This document shows positions 13,241 to 20,731 of a stretch of 64,000 nucleotides of DNA, piece by piece. The translations under genes were made by a program, and so were the position numbers. This DNA is from Acinetobacter variabilis (lineage in GTDB: Bacteria; Pseudomonadota; Gammaproteobacteria; Pseudomonadales; Moraxellaceae): NCBI RefSeq assembly GCF_000369625.1, contig NZ_KB850112.1, positions 566,598 through 630,597 of the forward strand. The letters are read 5' to 3'. Numbering within the stretch: position 1 is the first letter of the stretch; each line of letters begins with the position of its first letter. A model generated the notes under the pieces. That model did no database searches. It saw only the letters and a list, made by a program, of their open reading frames with translations, and had not been told where the DNA came from.

Positions 13241-13345
13241 TTAAATAGAAGTTCCCACACTGACACCCACAGTAGGCTTAAAATTAATTGAACTACAACC
13301 CATCAATGCAAGACTGCAACATATAACCAGTAAGAATTTATACAT
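13241..13345 (-). CDS. 34-residue lipoprotein
   Basis: A short frame that gene callers can miss. It reads MYKFLLVICCSLALMGCSS and then 15 more residues ending VGTSI. It has a basic N-terminus, a hydrophobic stretch and a lipobox LMGC at residues 14-17, so the mature product would be an 18-residue lipopeptide. Start ATG at 13343-13345, stop TAA at 13241-13243. The ribosome-binding site is weak (GAGA about 9 nt upstream). It sits between the convergent giant lipoprotein gene and the Blh-like gene on its own strand. It resembles other tiny lipoproteins of Gram-negative bacteria, but I recognise no named family and expression is not shown. Confidence 0.55.
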   Translation of the reverse strand: MYKFLLVICCSLALMGCSSINFKPTVGVSVGTSI

Positions 13346-13403
13346 AGGCCGATCTCTGAAACTAAAAGGAGATGTTGACTAAAAGTACATTTCCCCAAAT
13401 ACC

Positions 13404-13739
13404 TTAGTGATCCAGCAGGTCCATCTGTTTCGCTAACTGATATAAATTATTGGAGCGATTTCCTGTACGGCAGAACATCAAGATCGGTTTTGGTAATTCG
13501 TTATAATGGTTAGCAAAGGTGCGCACATCAAGCTCGGTAATCTGGCCAGCAACTACTGGCTGGAAAACATAATCCAGACCTGCTCTACGAGCAGCTTCCT
13601 CAATTTGTACGCTGGTTGGCTGTTCAGGGCCACCTTCCATATCTGGACGGTTATTGATAATTGATTTAAAACCTTTTTCAACTACTTGAGAAATATGTTC
13701 AGGACCAATTTGGCCAGCAAAGTCTACATTTTCGCTCAT
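13404..13739 (-). CDS. TIGR01244/DUF442 (Blh-type) phosphatase-like protein
   Basis: 111 aa, a normal length for this family, which is related to rhodaneses and dual-specificity phosphatases and often annotated beta-lactamase hydrolase-like or sulfur transferase. The active-site loop CRTGNRS lies at residues 90-96, with C90 as the expected nucleophile and R95 in the loop. The N-terminal FAGQIGPEHI and INNRPDMEGG segments are family hallmarks. The start is well placed, with GGAG 8 nt before ATG 13739. The family has been linked to sulfide metabolism, but the substrate here cannot be read from sequence. It is divergent from the alpha/beta hydrolase gene that follows. Confidence 0.85.
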   Translation of the reverse strand: MSENVDFAGQIGPEHISQVVEKGFKSIINNRPDMEGGPEQPTSVQIEEAARRAGLDYVFQPVVAGQITELDVRTFANHYNELPKPILMFCRTGNRSNNLYQLAKQMDLLDH

Positions 13740-13864
13740 GATGTCACTCCATTATGTCATTTATCTTGATATGCTTTATGATAGCATTAAGCTGAAAACA
13801 TGATGGCCTAGTTCTGAAAAATTTATAAACGATTACAACTATAAAATAACGCAATGGAGCGCGT

Positions 13865-14761
13865 ATGTACGCCTATACAGTCGAACCACTGTATGTCAAA
13901 AGCGGTCAGGAAGTGATTGCTGCGGATTTCTATCGTCCTCAACAGATTGACAAACCAGCTGTGATCCTGATGGCTCATGGCCTAGCGGCTTTACGTCATT
14001 TTAAACTGGTGCAATATGCCCAACGTTTTGCCAGTGCAGGTTATGCGGTGGTTCTGTTTGATTATCGCTATTGGGGAGGCAGTACCGGGCGTCCGCGTGA
14101 ATTGGTGTCGATCGGTGCTCAGCTTGAAGACTGGCGTACCATGATCCAGCATTTGCAGGCACGTAAATCCATTGATGCTAAACGGATTGTGTTATGGGGA
14201 ACAGCATTGGGTGGCGGGCATGTACTGACATTGGCCGCAGAGTTAAAAAATATTCAGGCGGTAATGGTACAGGTACCCTTTGTTGATGGTGCAGAAAGTG
14301 CCAAACTTTATCCTTTGCAGCAATTGCCTAAAGCCCTGAAGATTTCCAGTCAGGATTATATGGGGGCAAAGGTAGGAATGGCTCCCAAGACCTTGCCGGT
14401 GGTTGATCGTCATGAACTCTGTTTTATGCCGACACAAGACAGTTATGAAGGGTATCTATCCATTGTGAATCCAGATTATTACTGGAGTGGTCATATTCCT
14501 GCCCGGGTATTCTTTAAATTGATGCGTTATCGTCCTATTCAGCAAGTCCGCAAAATCACTATTCCTGTCCTGTTTATCGCAGCACAACAAGACAGCCTGA
14601 TTCCCATTGAAGCTAGCCGGGAAACCGCAACCAATATTGCACCATTTGTACAATATCATGAGTGGAATATGCGGCATTTTGATATTTATCATGGTGAATG
14701 GTTTGAAAAAGCAGTCTCGACCCAATTAGAATTCTTACATCAACATATTGGAGTGCGCTAG
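13865..14761 (+). CDS. Alpha/beta hydrolase lacking the nucleophile serine
   Basis: 298 aa with the alpha/beta hydrolase fold. The oxyanion-side motif is MAHGLAALR (near residue 40), strand and nucleophile elbow are LWGTALGGGH (residues 110-119), the acid is in AQQDSLIP and the C-terminal histidine in MRHFDIYHG. The elbow is normally G-x-S-x-G; here the serine position is alanine (A114, codon GCA at 14204-14206), while Asp and His are kept. The protein is therefore either inactive as a serine hydrolase or works by another chemistry. Its stop codon is immediately followed by the trxC start (TAG|ATG), so the two are translationally adjacent in one operon. Confidence 0.85.
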   Translation: MYAYTVEPLYVKSGQEVIAADFYRPQQIDKPAVILMAHGLAALRHFKLVQYAQRFASAGYAVVLFDYRYWGGSTGRPRELVSIGAQLEDWRTMIQHLQARKSIDAKRIVLWGTALGGGHVLTLAAELKNIQAVMVQVPFVDGAESAKLYPLQQLPKALKISSQDYMGAKVGMAPKTLPVVDRHELCFMPTQDSYEGYLSIVNPDYYWSGHIPARVFFKLMRYRPIQQVRKITIPVLFIAAQQDSLIPIEASRETATNIAPFVQYHEWNMRHFDIYHGEWFEKAVSTQLEFLHQHIGVR

Positions 14762-15196
14762 ATGATCATTGTATGCCCGAATTGCCAGGCTAAAAATCGT
14801 GTGCCTGAAGAAAAATTAACGGCCGATCCAGCATGTGGTCAGTGTCATCAAGCTTTGGTTCCACTGACGCCGATTGAGCTAAATGAACAGAACTTTAGTC
14901 AGTTTGTCACCCATAGTGATCTTCCCATTCTGATTGATCTATGGGCAGATTGGTGTGGTCCATGTAAAATGATGGCACCGCATTTTGCTGCTGTAGCAAA
15001 AGAAAATCCACGGGTGGTATTTGCTAAAATTGATACCGAAGCCAATCCGCGATTAAGTTCAGCATTTAATGTGCGTAGTATTCCGACGCTGGTTTTGATG
15101 AATAAAACCAATGAAATTGCTAGAATAAGCGGTGCATTACGTTCAAGCGAACTACAAAAGTGGCTTGATCAGCAGTTAAATAATGCTCAATCCTAA
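14762..15196 (+). CDS. trxC: Thioredoxin 2 (TrxC)
   Basis: Cytosolic thioredoxin with an N-terminal zinc-binding extension. CPNC (residues 5-8) and CGQC (25-28) supply the four zinc ligands, and the redox site is WCGPC (64-68). At 144 aa it matches E. coli TrxC. The cis-proline is in VRSIPTLVLM. It reduces disulfides in cytoplasmic proteins and, in other bacteria, belongs to the oxidative-stress response. It starts directly at the stop of the upstream hydrolase gene and is followed 21 nt later by the thioesterase, so the three probably form one transcript. Confidence 0.96.
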   Translation: MIIVCPNCQAKNRVPEEKLTADPACGQCHQALVPLTPIELNEQNFSQFVTHSDLPILIDLWADWCGPCKMMAPHFAAVAKENPRVVFAKIDTEANPRLSSAFNVRSIPTLVLMNKTNEIARISGALRSSELQKWLDQQLNNAQS

Positions 15197-15217
15197 TTTA
15201 AAAAGCCTGGAGTTCAA

Positions 15218-15643
15218 GTGACAGATTCTCATATTAAACCAGAGGGAGTACTTTCCCTGCAGACGATTGCAATGCCTGCGGATACCAACTGGAGTGGAGA
15301 TGTATTTGGTGGCTGGATTGTTTCACAAATGGACTTGGCGGGAGCAATTCATGCAGAGCGCTTTAGTAAAGGACGCTGTGCAACGATTTCGATTAACCAG
15401 ATGACCTTCCTGGTTCCTGTGAAAGTCGGCGATGTCATTAGCTGCTATACCAAAATTCTTAAAGTCGGTAATACCTCGATCCAGATGCAAATCGAAGTAT
15501 GGGACAGTCATGATAACTCACGTGCACCTGTACGCGTGACTGAAGGGGTATTTACCTTTGTCGCAGTGGATGTCAAAGGCAATAAACGTCCAATTCCGGA
15601 TGAAGCAAAACAGAAATTTGTAGAATCTCAGCAGAACTCATAA
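15218..15643 (+). CDS. YciA-type acyl-CoA thioesterase
   Basis: 141 aa hotdog-fold protein of the YciA/BACH type, hydrolysing acyl-CoA thioesters in the cytoplasm. The signature helix is GDVFGGWIVSQMDLAGAI (about residues 28-45), with the catalytic acid region around D40. The start is GTG (15218) with GGAG upstream. It is the third gene of the hydrolase-trxC-thioesterase run and is followed by a clear terminator. The acyl chain preference cannot be told from sequence. Confidence 0.88.
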   Translation: MTDSHIKPEGVLSLQTIAMPADTNWSGDVFGGWIVSQMDLAGAIHAERFSKGRCATISINQMTFLVPVKVGDVISCYTKILKVGNTSIQMQIEVWDSHDNSRAPVRVTEGVFTFVAVDVKGNKRPIPDEAKQKFVESQQNS

Positions 15644-15656
15644 TTCTTTAAATAAG

Positions 15657-15687
15657 AAATCCCAGATCATTGATCTGGGATTTTTTT
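15657..15687 (+). terminator. Terminator of the trxC operon
   Basis: AAATCCCAGATCA-TTGATCTGGGATTT inverted repeat with seven T downstream on the plus strand. It lies between convergent genes and could also work weakly for the minus-strand DUF4442 gene. Confidence 0.88.
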
Positions 15688-15700
15688 GTCTGTATTGAAA

Positions 15701-16204
15701 TTAGGCTGGCTTCAATTGATTCTTGGCAATCCAGGCCCAGAGCATCTCGCATTGAATCGGTGCTTCACCAGATTCATCAGTTACGATTACTTGTACTAGC
15801 GTTTCACCTTTTTCTGAACTCTGCATGAGTTCTTGTTGTTCAGGAGTTAAAGTAGCTACTGCAGTCATGGCGCCTTTAGTTGGACGCTTAAAGTCTACTT
15901 TTAGGCTTTTAATCAAAACCACTGCGCTGTCAGGTACATTCATTGCAGTCACAAAGCCGGTTGCTGTTTCTGCCAACAGTGCCATGGCACAGGCATGAAT
16001 CTGACCGATATGGTTCTGCATGGCCTTATGATTGGCCATACTCACCACAACTTTGGATGCACTGACTTCCTGATAGCGAATCTTGGCAGAGCCAACCATT
16101 GGAACCACTCGGCCAAAGGTCTTACTCAATAAAGCAGTACGCATACCTTGCGGTAATCTTGATGTCGCTTTGACCAGTTTGGTCAGTCGGTTGCTCTTTG
16201 TCAT
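15701..16204 (-). CDS. DUF4442 hotdog-fold protein
   Basis: 167 aa, hotdog fold of the DUF4442 type related to PaaI-like thioesterases. Recognisable elements are the NHIGQIHACAMALLAETATG helix (about residues 63-82) and the VDFKRPTKG strand. Family members are often annotated as putative acyl-CoA thioesterases, but a biochemical role is not settled. The helix has a histidine (IHAC) where related thioesterases have HGG. It is convergent with the YciA-type gene, so two hotdog genes lie tail to tail. The yajQ gene is 28 nt upstream on the same strand. Confidence 0.8.
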   Translation of the reverse strand: MTKSNRLTKLVKATSRLPQGMRTALLSKTFGRVVPMVGSAKIRYQEVSASKVVVSMANHKAMQNHIGQIHACAMALLAETATGFVTAMNVPDSAVVLIKSLKVDFKRPTKGAMTAVATLTPEQQELMQSSEKGETLVQVIVTDESGEAPIQCEMLWAWIAKNQLKPA

Positions 16205-16231
16205 AATTCTATCTACAGACGTTGAGATATC

Positions 16232-16720
16232 TTAGTCTTTAAAGTTGTTGAACTGTAAAGGCAGACCGAATTGTTGTTCTTTCAGGAATGCCATCACTTG
16301 TTGCAAGGTATCGCGTTTTTTATCAGTCACACGAATCTTGTCGCCCTGAATAGAAGATTGCACTTTAATGCCGCTTTCTTTAATGGCCTTATTAATTTTT
16401 TTTGCTGTATCTGAGTCAAGGCCGTCTTTAAGCTTGATCACCTGAACTACATTTTTGCCTGAAGCGGTCATTTTTTGTGGATCTAGTGCCTGAATATCTA
16501 CTTTACGCTTGAAGAAATGGTTTTCCAGCATGGTATACACTTGCTCACATTGGAAATCACTTTCTGTGCTAATTTTGATTTCCTTGTTTTTTTCATTCAG
16601 TTCAATAGAAACATCCTGTCCACGGAAATCGAAGCGGGTTGCAATCTCTTTTTGGGTATTTTGAACTGCATGATTTACTTCAAAAATTTCTAATTCAGAA
16701 ACAATATCGAAAGAAGGCAT
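16232..16720 (-). CDS. yajQ: YajQ family nucleotide-binding protein
   Basis: 162 aa, the full family length, starting MPSFDIVSELE, the conserved N-terminus. The ATRFDFRGQD block (about 29-38) and the C-terminal VTDKKRDTLQQVMAFLK are diagnostic. YajQ proteins are small two-domain ferredoxin-like proteins that bind nucleotides and RNA. Some members (Xanthomonas, Pseudomonas) bind cyclic di-GMP and act on transcription; that role is known for the family, not shown here. It is transcribed toward the DUF4442 gene and divergent from the rhodanese gene. Confidence 0.95.
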   Translation of the reverse strand: MPSFDIVSELEIFEVNHAVQNTQKEIATRFDFRGQDVSIELNEKNKEIKISTESDFQCEQVYTMLENHFFKRKVDIQALDPQKMTASGKNVVQVIKLKDGLDSDTAKKINKAIKESGIKVQSSIQGDKIRVTDKKRDTLQQVMAFLKEQQFGLPLQFNNFKD

Positions 16721-16811
16721 AGTTTAGACCTTTACAAAGGGAAAGAATATCTGAGATGCTAGGGATGTTTTCTTCATTTGCCAAGTGTTGTTTACATCAA
16801 AGGAGTGCGCA

Positions 16812-17126
16812 ATGATCCGTAAACAAGAAATTACAACATTTGAGTTCCCAGAAAATGCCGTAATCTGGGATGTACGAGATGCAAGTGCTTATGCTGAAGC
16901 ACACGTGAAAGGGGCGGTCAATCAGCCCATTAACGATCTTTCAGCAGATAGCCTGACTCAGGTGTCAGCGGATCAACCGATTTACATTTTATGTGGTGGT
17001 GGGAGTAAAGCTCCACGTGCAGCTGAAAAATTAGAAGGTTTTGACAGCTCACGTGAATATGTCATCCTGATGGGTGGTACTCGTGCTGCTCGTGATGCAG
17101 GTATGCCACTGGAACAAGGCGCATAA
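16812..17126 (+). CDS. Single-domain rhodanese-like protein
   Basis: 104 aa from the ATG at 16812, chosen over an upstream in-frame start because AGGAG sits 7 nt before it. It has the rhodanese elements VIWDVRDASAY (CH2A-like) and YILCGGGSKAPRAA, with C61 as the persulfide-carrying cysteine. The active-site loop CGGGSK is less basic than the usual C-[RK]-x-G-x-[RS]. It is probably a cytoplasmic sulfur carrier or transferase of GlpE/PspE size, with unknown partner. It stands alone and has its own terminator. Confidence 0.87.
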   Translation: MIRKQEITTFEFPENAVIWDVRDASAYAEAHVKGAVNQPINDLSADSLTQVSADQPIYILCGGGSKAPRAAEKLEGFDSSREYVILMGGTRAARDAGMPLEQGA

Positions 17127-17137
17127 TTGACCTTGTG

Positions 17138-17165
17138 AAAAAAAGCGCCGTCAGGCGCTTTTTTG
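17138..17165 (+). terminator. Terminator after rhodanese gene
   Basis: AAAAAAAGCGCC-GTCA-GGCGCTTTTTT: a strong stem with A and T tracts on both sides, so possibly bidirectional. Confidence 0.9.
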
Positions 17166-17169
17166 TTGT

Positions 17170-17273
17170 CTAGATTTCTTCAAAGCCCCTTTTTTAAAGA
17201 GGGAGTTAAACTCTTTCTAAAATCTCTCCCTTGCGGAACAGTGTTCCTCCCCCTTTATTAAAGGGAAGGCTCT
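17170..17273. repeat. Hairpin-rich intergenic element
   Basis: About 100 nt between the rhodanese and mnmC stops containing several inverted repeats: GAGGGAG/CTCTCCC arms, GGAACA-G-TGTTCC at 17235-17247, and CCCTTT-ATTA-AAAGGG just before mnmC ends. It looks like the dispersed small palindromic elements found between Acinetobacter genes, but no second full copy is in this window. Confidence 0.4.
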
Positions 17274-19181
17274 TTAATCTTGAGGCTTAAAATAAGGCTT
17301 CTTGGCTTTTACCTTCTTTTGAAAGCGTGTCACGTCGAGTTTCTTTACCAAGTTCGAAGGTGCGGGGCAGGCTTCCCCTAAAATTTGGGCTGCCAGAATT
17401 TCACTACACAGTGGTGCAAATAGAAAACCTTTGGAGCCGAGACCTGCAAAACTGTAAATATCTTCATCTGCTTTCATTTTTCCGAGTAAAGGAAAATAAT
17501 CCTGACTCTGTGCGCGTACCGCTGCTCGACCTTGCCAGGTTTCGGTAGAGGGTAATAACTGTGCATATTCAGGAAAGACACTGTGGATAAGTTCATAATT
17601 ATGCACATGATCTTCTATTAAGACTTCTGCATCATCCCGGCCTGGATAGAATGAAGCACCCAAAATCAGTTGTTCGGGATTGAGCTGCATACAGTAACCG
17701 CCATAACTATAAGCTGTATCCTGATTTAAGGGCTGATCGTGATTATTGACCCAGCTAACCTGTCCACGAATCGGTTTCAGGACTGGGTAATGTTCAAAGA
17801 ATTGCTGGGTATCACGTGCGGTACATACAATGATGTGATCAAACTTGCCTAAGGATTGCTGATCTGCAAATAACTCAGGTTGTTCAGCAGCCTCAATATG
17901 ACTAATTTGGGCTTGTTTATACTGAATAAGAGGATGCTGCAAAATTTCATCACGCAGTTGATGGGGTGAAACTGCGCCCGCTGCTAATAGTTTTAAAGCT
18001 GGAAATTCAGTTTGAATCTCTTGGTCTGCTGCACTTTGAGCAGCAAGAATGTCTGCGGGATATTCATCTGCCAATCCTAAAAGCTGTTCAGGATTTTTTA
18101 AGGCAAGCTGATTGACCTGAATTGAGCGAAAAGCTTTAAATTTCTGATAATGATTTAAGGCATGCTGCCAGGCCACCGTCATCAGATGTTCAGCACTTTG
18201 CTCAACTGGACACAGTTTAGGATTAAGCAGGGCAAGGGGATTGCCGGAACCGCCTGAAAGAGGCGCTGACTGGTCATAAATCGTGATTTGATGACCACGC
18301 TGAGCGAATGCCCATGCTACGCTTAAACCTGCGATTCCAGCGCCAATCACAGCGATTTGACGAGGTCTGGTAGGACTCTCTAAATCTGGTTCAGTTTTTT
18401 TTTGAGCAATTTCCAGCTCTAAAACCGTTTCATTGCCTTTATTTTCTTCAACAGGATTCCAGATCGCTTTCAGCATTTCACGTTTATGGCCAAATCCACG
18501 TGGACGGGAAATGGAGATTCCATGTCGTTTTAAACCACGCTTTAAGACACCCGCAACACTGAAAGAAGCAAAAGTTGTTCCGATCTCGGATAAACGCACA
18601 ATGTTATTTAAAACATTTTCTTCCCACATGTCCGGATTACACGAAGGTGCGAAGCCATCCAGAAACCAGGCGTTAACAGGTGCAGTTTTTTCAATAACAG
18701 GAAAGACATCATGTGCATCTCCCAGCCACAGATCCAGACTGAAACGCTCTTCAGGAAAGCTGAGACGATGACAACCGGCAATCGGCATTGGATATTGGGA
18801 AATGAGTTGATCTGCTAGTGGTTTCAATTCTGGCCAAGCATTTAAGGCGCGAATTAAATCTGCTTTAGAAAGCGGAAATTTTTCTACTGAAATCGCATGC
18901 AGATGACTTTGATTATTCGGACGAACCTGTTGCCACAGCTGCCATAACGCCAGAATATTTAAACCCGTACCAAAACCCGTTTCACCAACACAGAAATATG
19001 CAAAAGATTTTAAATCGGCTAGGCGGGTACTAAGGTCATTACCATTTAAAAAGACATGCCGGGTTTCCAGCAATCCATTGTCTTTGGAAAAATACACATC
19101 ACCAAATTGCTTGGACACAGGCACATCAATGCCATCCACTAATTGCCAATTCAGATCGGCAGTTTGAATTGCATACGACAA
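17274..19181 (-). CDS. mnmC: Bifunctional tRNA mnm5s2U biosynthesis protein MnmC
   Basis: 635 aa, two fused enzymes. The N-terminal SAM methyltransferase domain has the FGTGLN motif at residues 70-75 and a FLDGFAPSCNPDMW block. The C-terminal FAD oxidoreductase domain has the dinucleotide-binding GAGIAG at 280-285. Together they convert cmnm5(s2)U at the wobble base of several tRNAs to mnm5(s2)U via nm5(s2)U. The first codon is TTG (19179-19181), with AAGG 11 nt upstream; no ATG or GTG gives a better N-terminus, because the following YAIQTADLNW aligns with the family start. The adjacent coiled-coil gene upstream is on the same strand, 39 nt away. Confidence 0.95.
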   Translation of the reverse strand: MSYAIQTADLNWQLVDGIDVPVSKQFGDVYFSKDNGLLETRHVFLNGNDLSTRLADLKSFAYFCVGETGFGTGLNILALWQLWQQVRPNNQSHLHAISVEKFPLSKADLIRALNAWPELKPLADQLISQYPMPIAGCHRLSFPEERFSLDLWLGDAHDVFPVIEKTAPVNAWFLDGFAPSCNPDMWEENVLNNIVRLSEIGTTFASFSVAGVLKRGLKRHGISISRPRGFGHKREMLKAIWNPVEENKGNETVLELEIAQKKTEPDLESPTRPRQIAVIGAGIAGLSVAWAFAQRGHQITIYDQSAPLSGGSGNPLALLNPKLCPVEQSAEHLMTVAWQHALNHYQKFKAFRSIQVNQLALKNPEQLLGLADEYPADILAAQSAADQEIQTEFPALKLLAAGAVSPHQLRDEILQHPLIQYKQAQISHIEAAEQPELFADQQSLGKFDHIIVCTARDTQQFFEHYPVLKPIRGQVSWVNNHDQPLNQDTAYSYGGYCMQLNPEQLILGASFYPGRDDAEVLIEDHVHNYELIHSVFPEYAQLLPSTETWQGRAAVRAQSQDYFPLLGKMKADEDIYSFAGLGSKGFLFAPLCSEILAAQILGEACPAPSNLVKKLDVTRFQKKVKAKKPYFKPQD

Positions 19182-19220
19182 AACGGGTACAACCTTAAAG
19201 ATATTTGGAAGGCTTATAGA

Positions 19221-19739
19221 TTACCACTGACGGCGACGTTTGGTATAAACATAGCTCGCAATCAAAAAGCCAAGTAATACACCGACTGCCAAAGTTGCGG
19301 CACCGTAGAGAAACATCTGGGCACTACGTTCACTTTGCAGGACCTGTACCTGAACCCCGAGATTGTCGTTCTTGAGCTGCAATTCCTGATTTTGTGACAG
19401 GGCTTCCAGATTGGCTTTTTCCAGTTGCTGTAGACGCGTTGCCTGATCTTTGACTAAAGCTTTGACTTTGGCATCTTGCTGGGCTTTCTGCTTGGCAATT
19501 TCTTCTGCAGTGAGCGGCTTTTTCTCAGTCGGCTGAACAGTCTGAGCAGTTGTCGCAACTGCTGGAATAATTCCAGCCTGCTGTGCAGAAGTGCCCTGAG
19601 CAGGTGCTTGCGTGGTAACAGCTTGAACAAGAGTAGCTGCTGGCTGTGTAGCCGGGGCAGCTGGAGCAGAAACTTCAACAGCCCAGGCAGAAGGAATCAT
19701 GAAACAAAAGCCAATGAAACTGGCGGTAACAGCGCGCAT
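19221..19739 (-). CDS. Coiled-coil inner-membrane protein, signal peptide
   Basis: 172 aa, function unknown. There is a signal peptide cleaving after PSAWA (residue 20), an Ala/Pro/Thr/Gln-rich linker (21-70), a charged coiled coil with Q/L/K/E heptads (about 75-140), one C-terminal transmembrane helix (about 143-165) and a basic tail KRRRQW. The linker-coil-TM-basic tail order resembles the C-terminal half of TIGR04211 SH3-domain proteins (YgiM type), but no SH3 domain is present. The helix and positive tail imply a periplasmic coil anchored in the inner membrane. It lies between mnmC and yciI on the same strand, 5 nt from yciI. Confidence 0.75.
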   Translation of the reverse strand: MRAVTASFIGFCFMIPSAWAVEVSAPAAPATQPAATLVQAVTTQAPAQGTSAQQAGIIPAVATTAQTVQPTEKKPLTAEEIAKQKAQQDAKVKALVKDQATRLQQLEKANLEALSQNQELQLKNDNLGVQVQVLQSERSAQMFLYGAATLAVGVLLGFLIASYVYTKRRRQW

Positions 19740-19744
19740 GAACC

Positions 19745-20047
19745 TTATCCTTTAGGAAATGCTTTGTTAAATGGTTTCACATCAATATGCGCGTATACAC
19801 CTTCTTTCAGGAATGGCTCATCCTGTAACCATGCATCCAGTGCTTCACGACTGTCAAAATCAACGATAATGGTACTGCCATAGAAACCGGCTTGAGGATT
19901 AGCTGGATCTTTAGGCATGGCACCTGCAACAATCAGACGACCTTCAGCATCTAACTGTTCCAGACGTGCAAGATGTTGTGGACGAATCGCAAGGCGTTTT
20001 TCAACTGTACCTTCCTGGTCGGTACAGCTAACGACGAATAATGGCAT
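19745..20047 (-). CDS. yciI: YciI family protein
   Basis: 100 aa, the typical length of YciI-like proteins, with a ferredoxin-like dimeric alpha/beta barrel fold. It carries the conserved RPQHLARLEQL helix with the family histidine (about H24), GRLIVAGAMP, and DPFLxxGVY-like DEPFLKEGVYA near residue 80. Family members have proposed enzymatic roles on small metabolites, but the E. coli protein's function is unknown. It lies directly downstream of yciB, as in many gammaproteobacteria, so the pair is a conserved operon. Confidence 0.93.
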   Translation of the reverse strand: MPLFVVSCTDQEGTVEKRLAIRPQHLARLEQLDAEGRLIVAGAMPKDPANPQAGFYGSTIIVDFDSREALDAWLQDEPFLKEGVYAHIDVKPFNKAFPKG

Positions 20048-20075
20048 GATGACTCTCTATCGTTTGTAGTTGGAC

Positions 20076-20687
20076 TTATTCAGCTGTTCTAAAGTATTTG
20101 CGCAATACAATAAACTGAATAATGATAAAGGAAAACATCACAATCATGTCACCGAATGCAGTAAATTCGCCCCAATATTTTCCATCCATCCATAAATAAG
20201 CAAAGAATGTATGCAGAAATGACATAAGGGTAAACATACCGACCCAGGCATAGTTCAATTTAAGCCAGCCTTTGGCGCTCAAATTAAATACCGGGCCAAA
20301 CAGGCGCTGGATGAGAGGCTTCTTATCTTTGCTAAACCATGGCGATAACAGGAAGACACCAGCAAAAACCAGATTCAGTAATACAGCTTTAAGACGGATA
20401 TAGAAATCGTCGCTGAGCATCAGGGTAATACCACCGAAGATCACCGTCATAAACAGAACGATCCATTGCTGTTTGTCCAGGCGGAATTTTTGCATGACAA
20501 ATAACGCACCATAAACCACCAGCATGGAAATGATCAGACCCGTAGTTGCAACGAGAATATTGTTATTGTCGACACCCCCCGCAGAACCGATCAATTGTAA
20601 AAGTTGATGGTCAGTGTCTTTTGGATCTACAGTTTTATATAAATAAAAGAAAATAATGAGTGGCACAAAGTCTAAAAGTGCTTTCAT
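20076..20687 (-). CDS. yciB: Septation/cell-envelope protein YciB (IspZ)
   Basis: 203 aa integral membrane protein. The ATG at 20687 is chosen because MKALLDFVPLIIFFYLYK is the invariant family N-terminus; a longer in-frame start at 20756 would overlap rnm and is rejected. About five transmembrane helices are visible, along with the family blocks LDFVPLIIFFYLYK and FGPVFNLSAKGWLKLNYAW. Family members are needed for normal septation in Shigella and act with envelope-synthesis proteins in E. coli. It is transcribed divergently from rnm with only 44 bp between start codons, and is followed by yciI. Confidence 0.94.
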   Translation of the reverse strand: MKALLDFVPLIIFFYLYKTVDPKDTDHQLLQLIGSAGGVDNNNILVATTGLIISMLVVYGALFVMQKFRLDKQQWIVLFMTVIFGGITLMLSDDFYIRLKAVLLNLVFAGVFLLSPWFSKDKKPLIQRLFGPVFNLSAKGWLKLNYAWVGMFTLMSFLHTFFAYLWMDGKYWGEFTAFGDMIVMFSFIIIQFIVLRKYFRTAE

Positions 20688-20721
20688 GTTAGAGTATCTA
20701 AATCTGATCAAATAAATGTCA

Positions 20722-20728
20722 TAGTATA
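20722..20728. promoter_or_regulatory. Overlapping divergent -10 elements (yciB/rnm)
   Basis: Between the two start codons the strands share one site: TATACT on the minus strand (20723-20728) and TAGTAT on the plus strand (20722-20727). The minus-strand -10 leaves a leader of about 30 nt for yciB. The plus-strand one would start transcription at or beside the rnm ATG. No good -35 is seen. Confidence 0.35.
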
Positions 20729-20731
20729 GAG

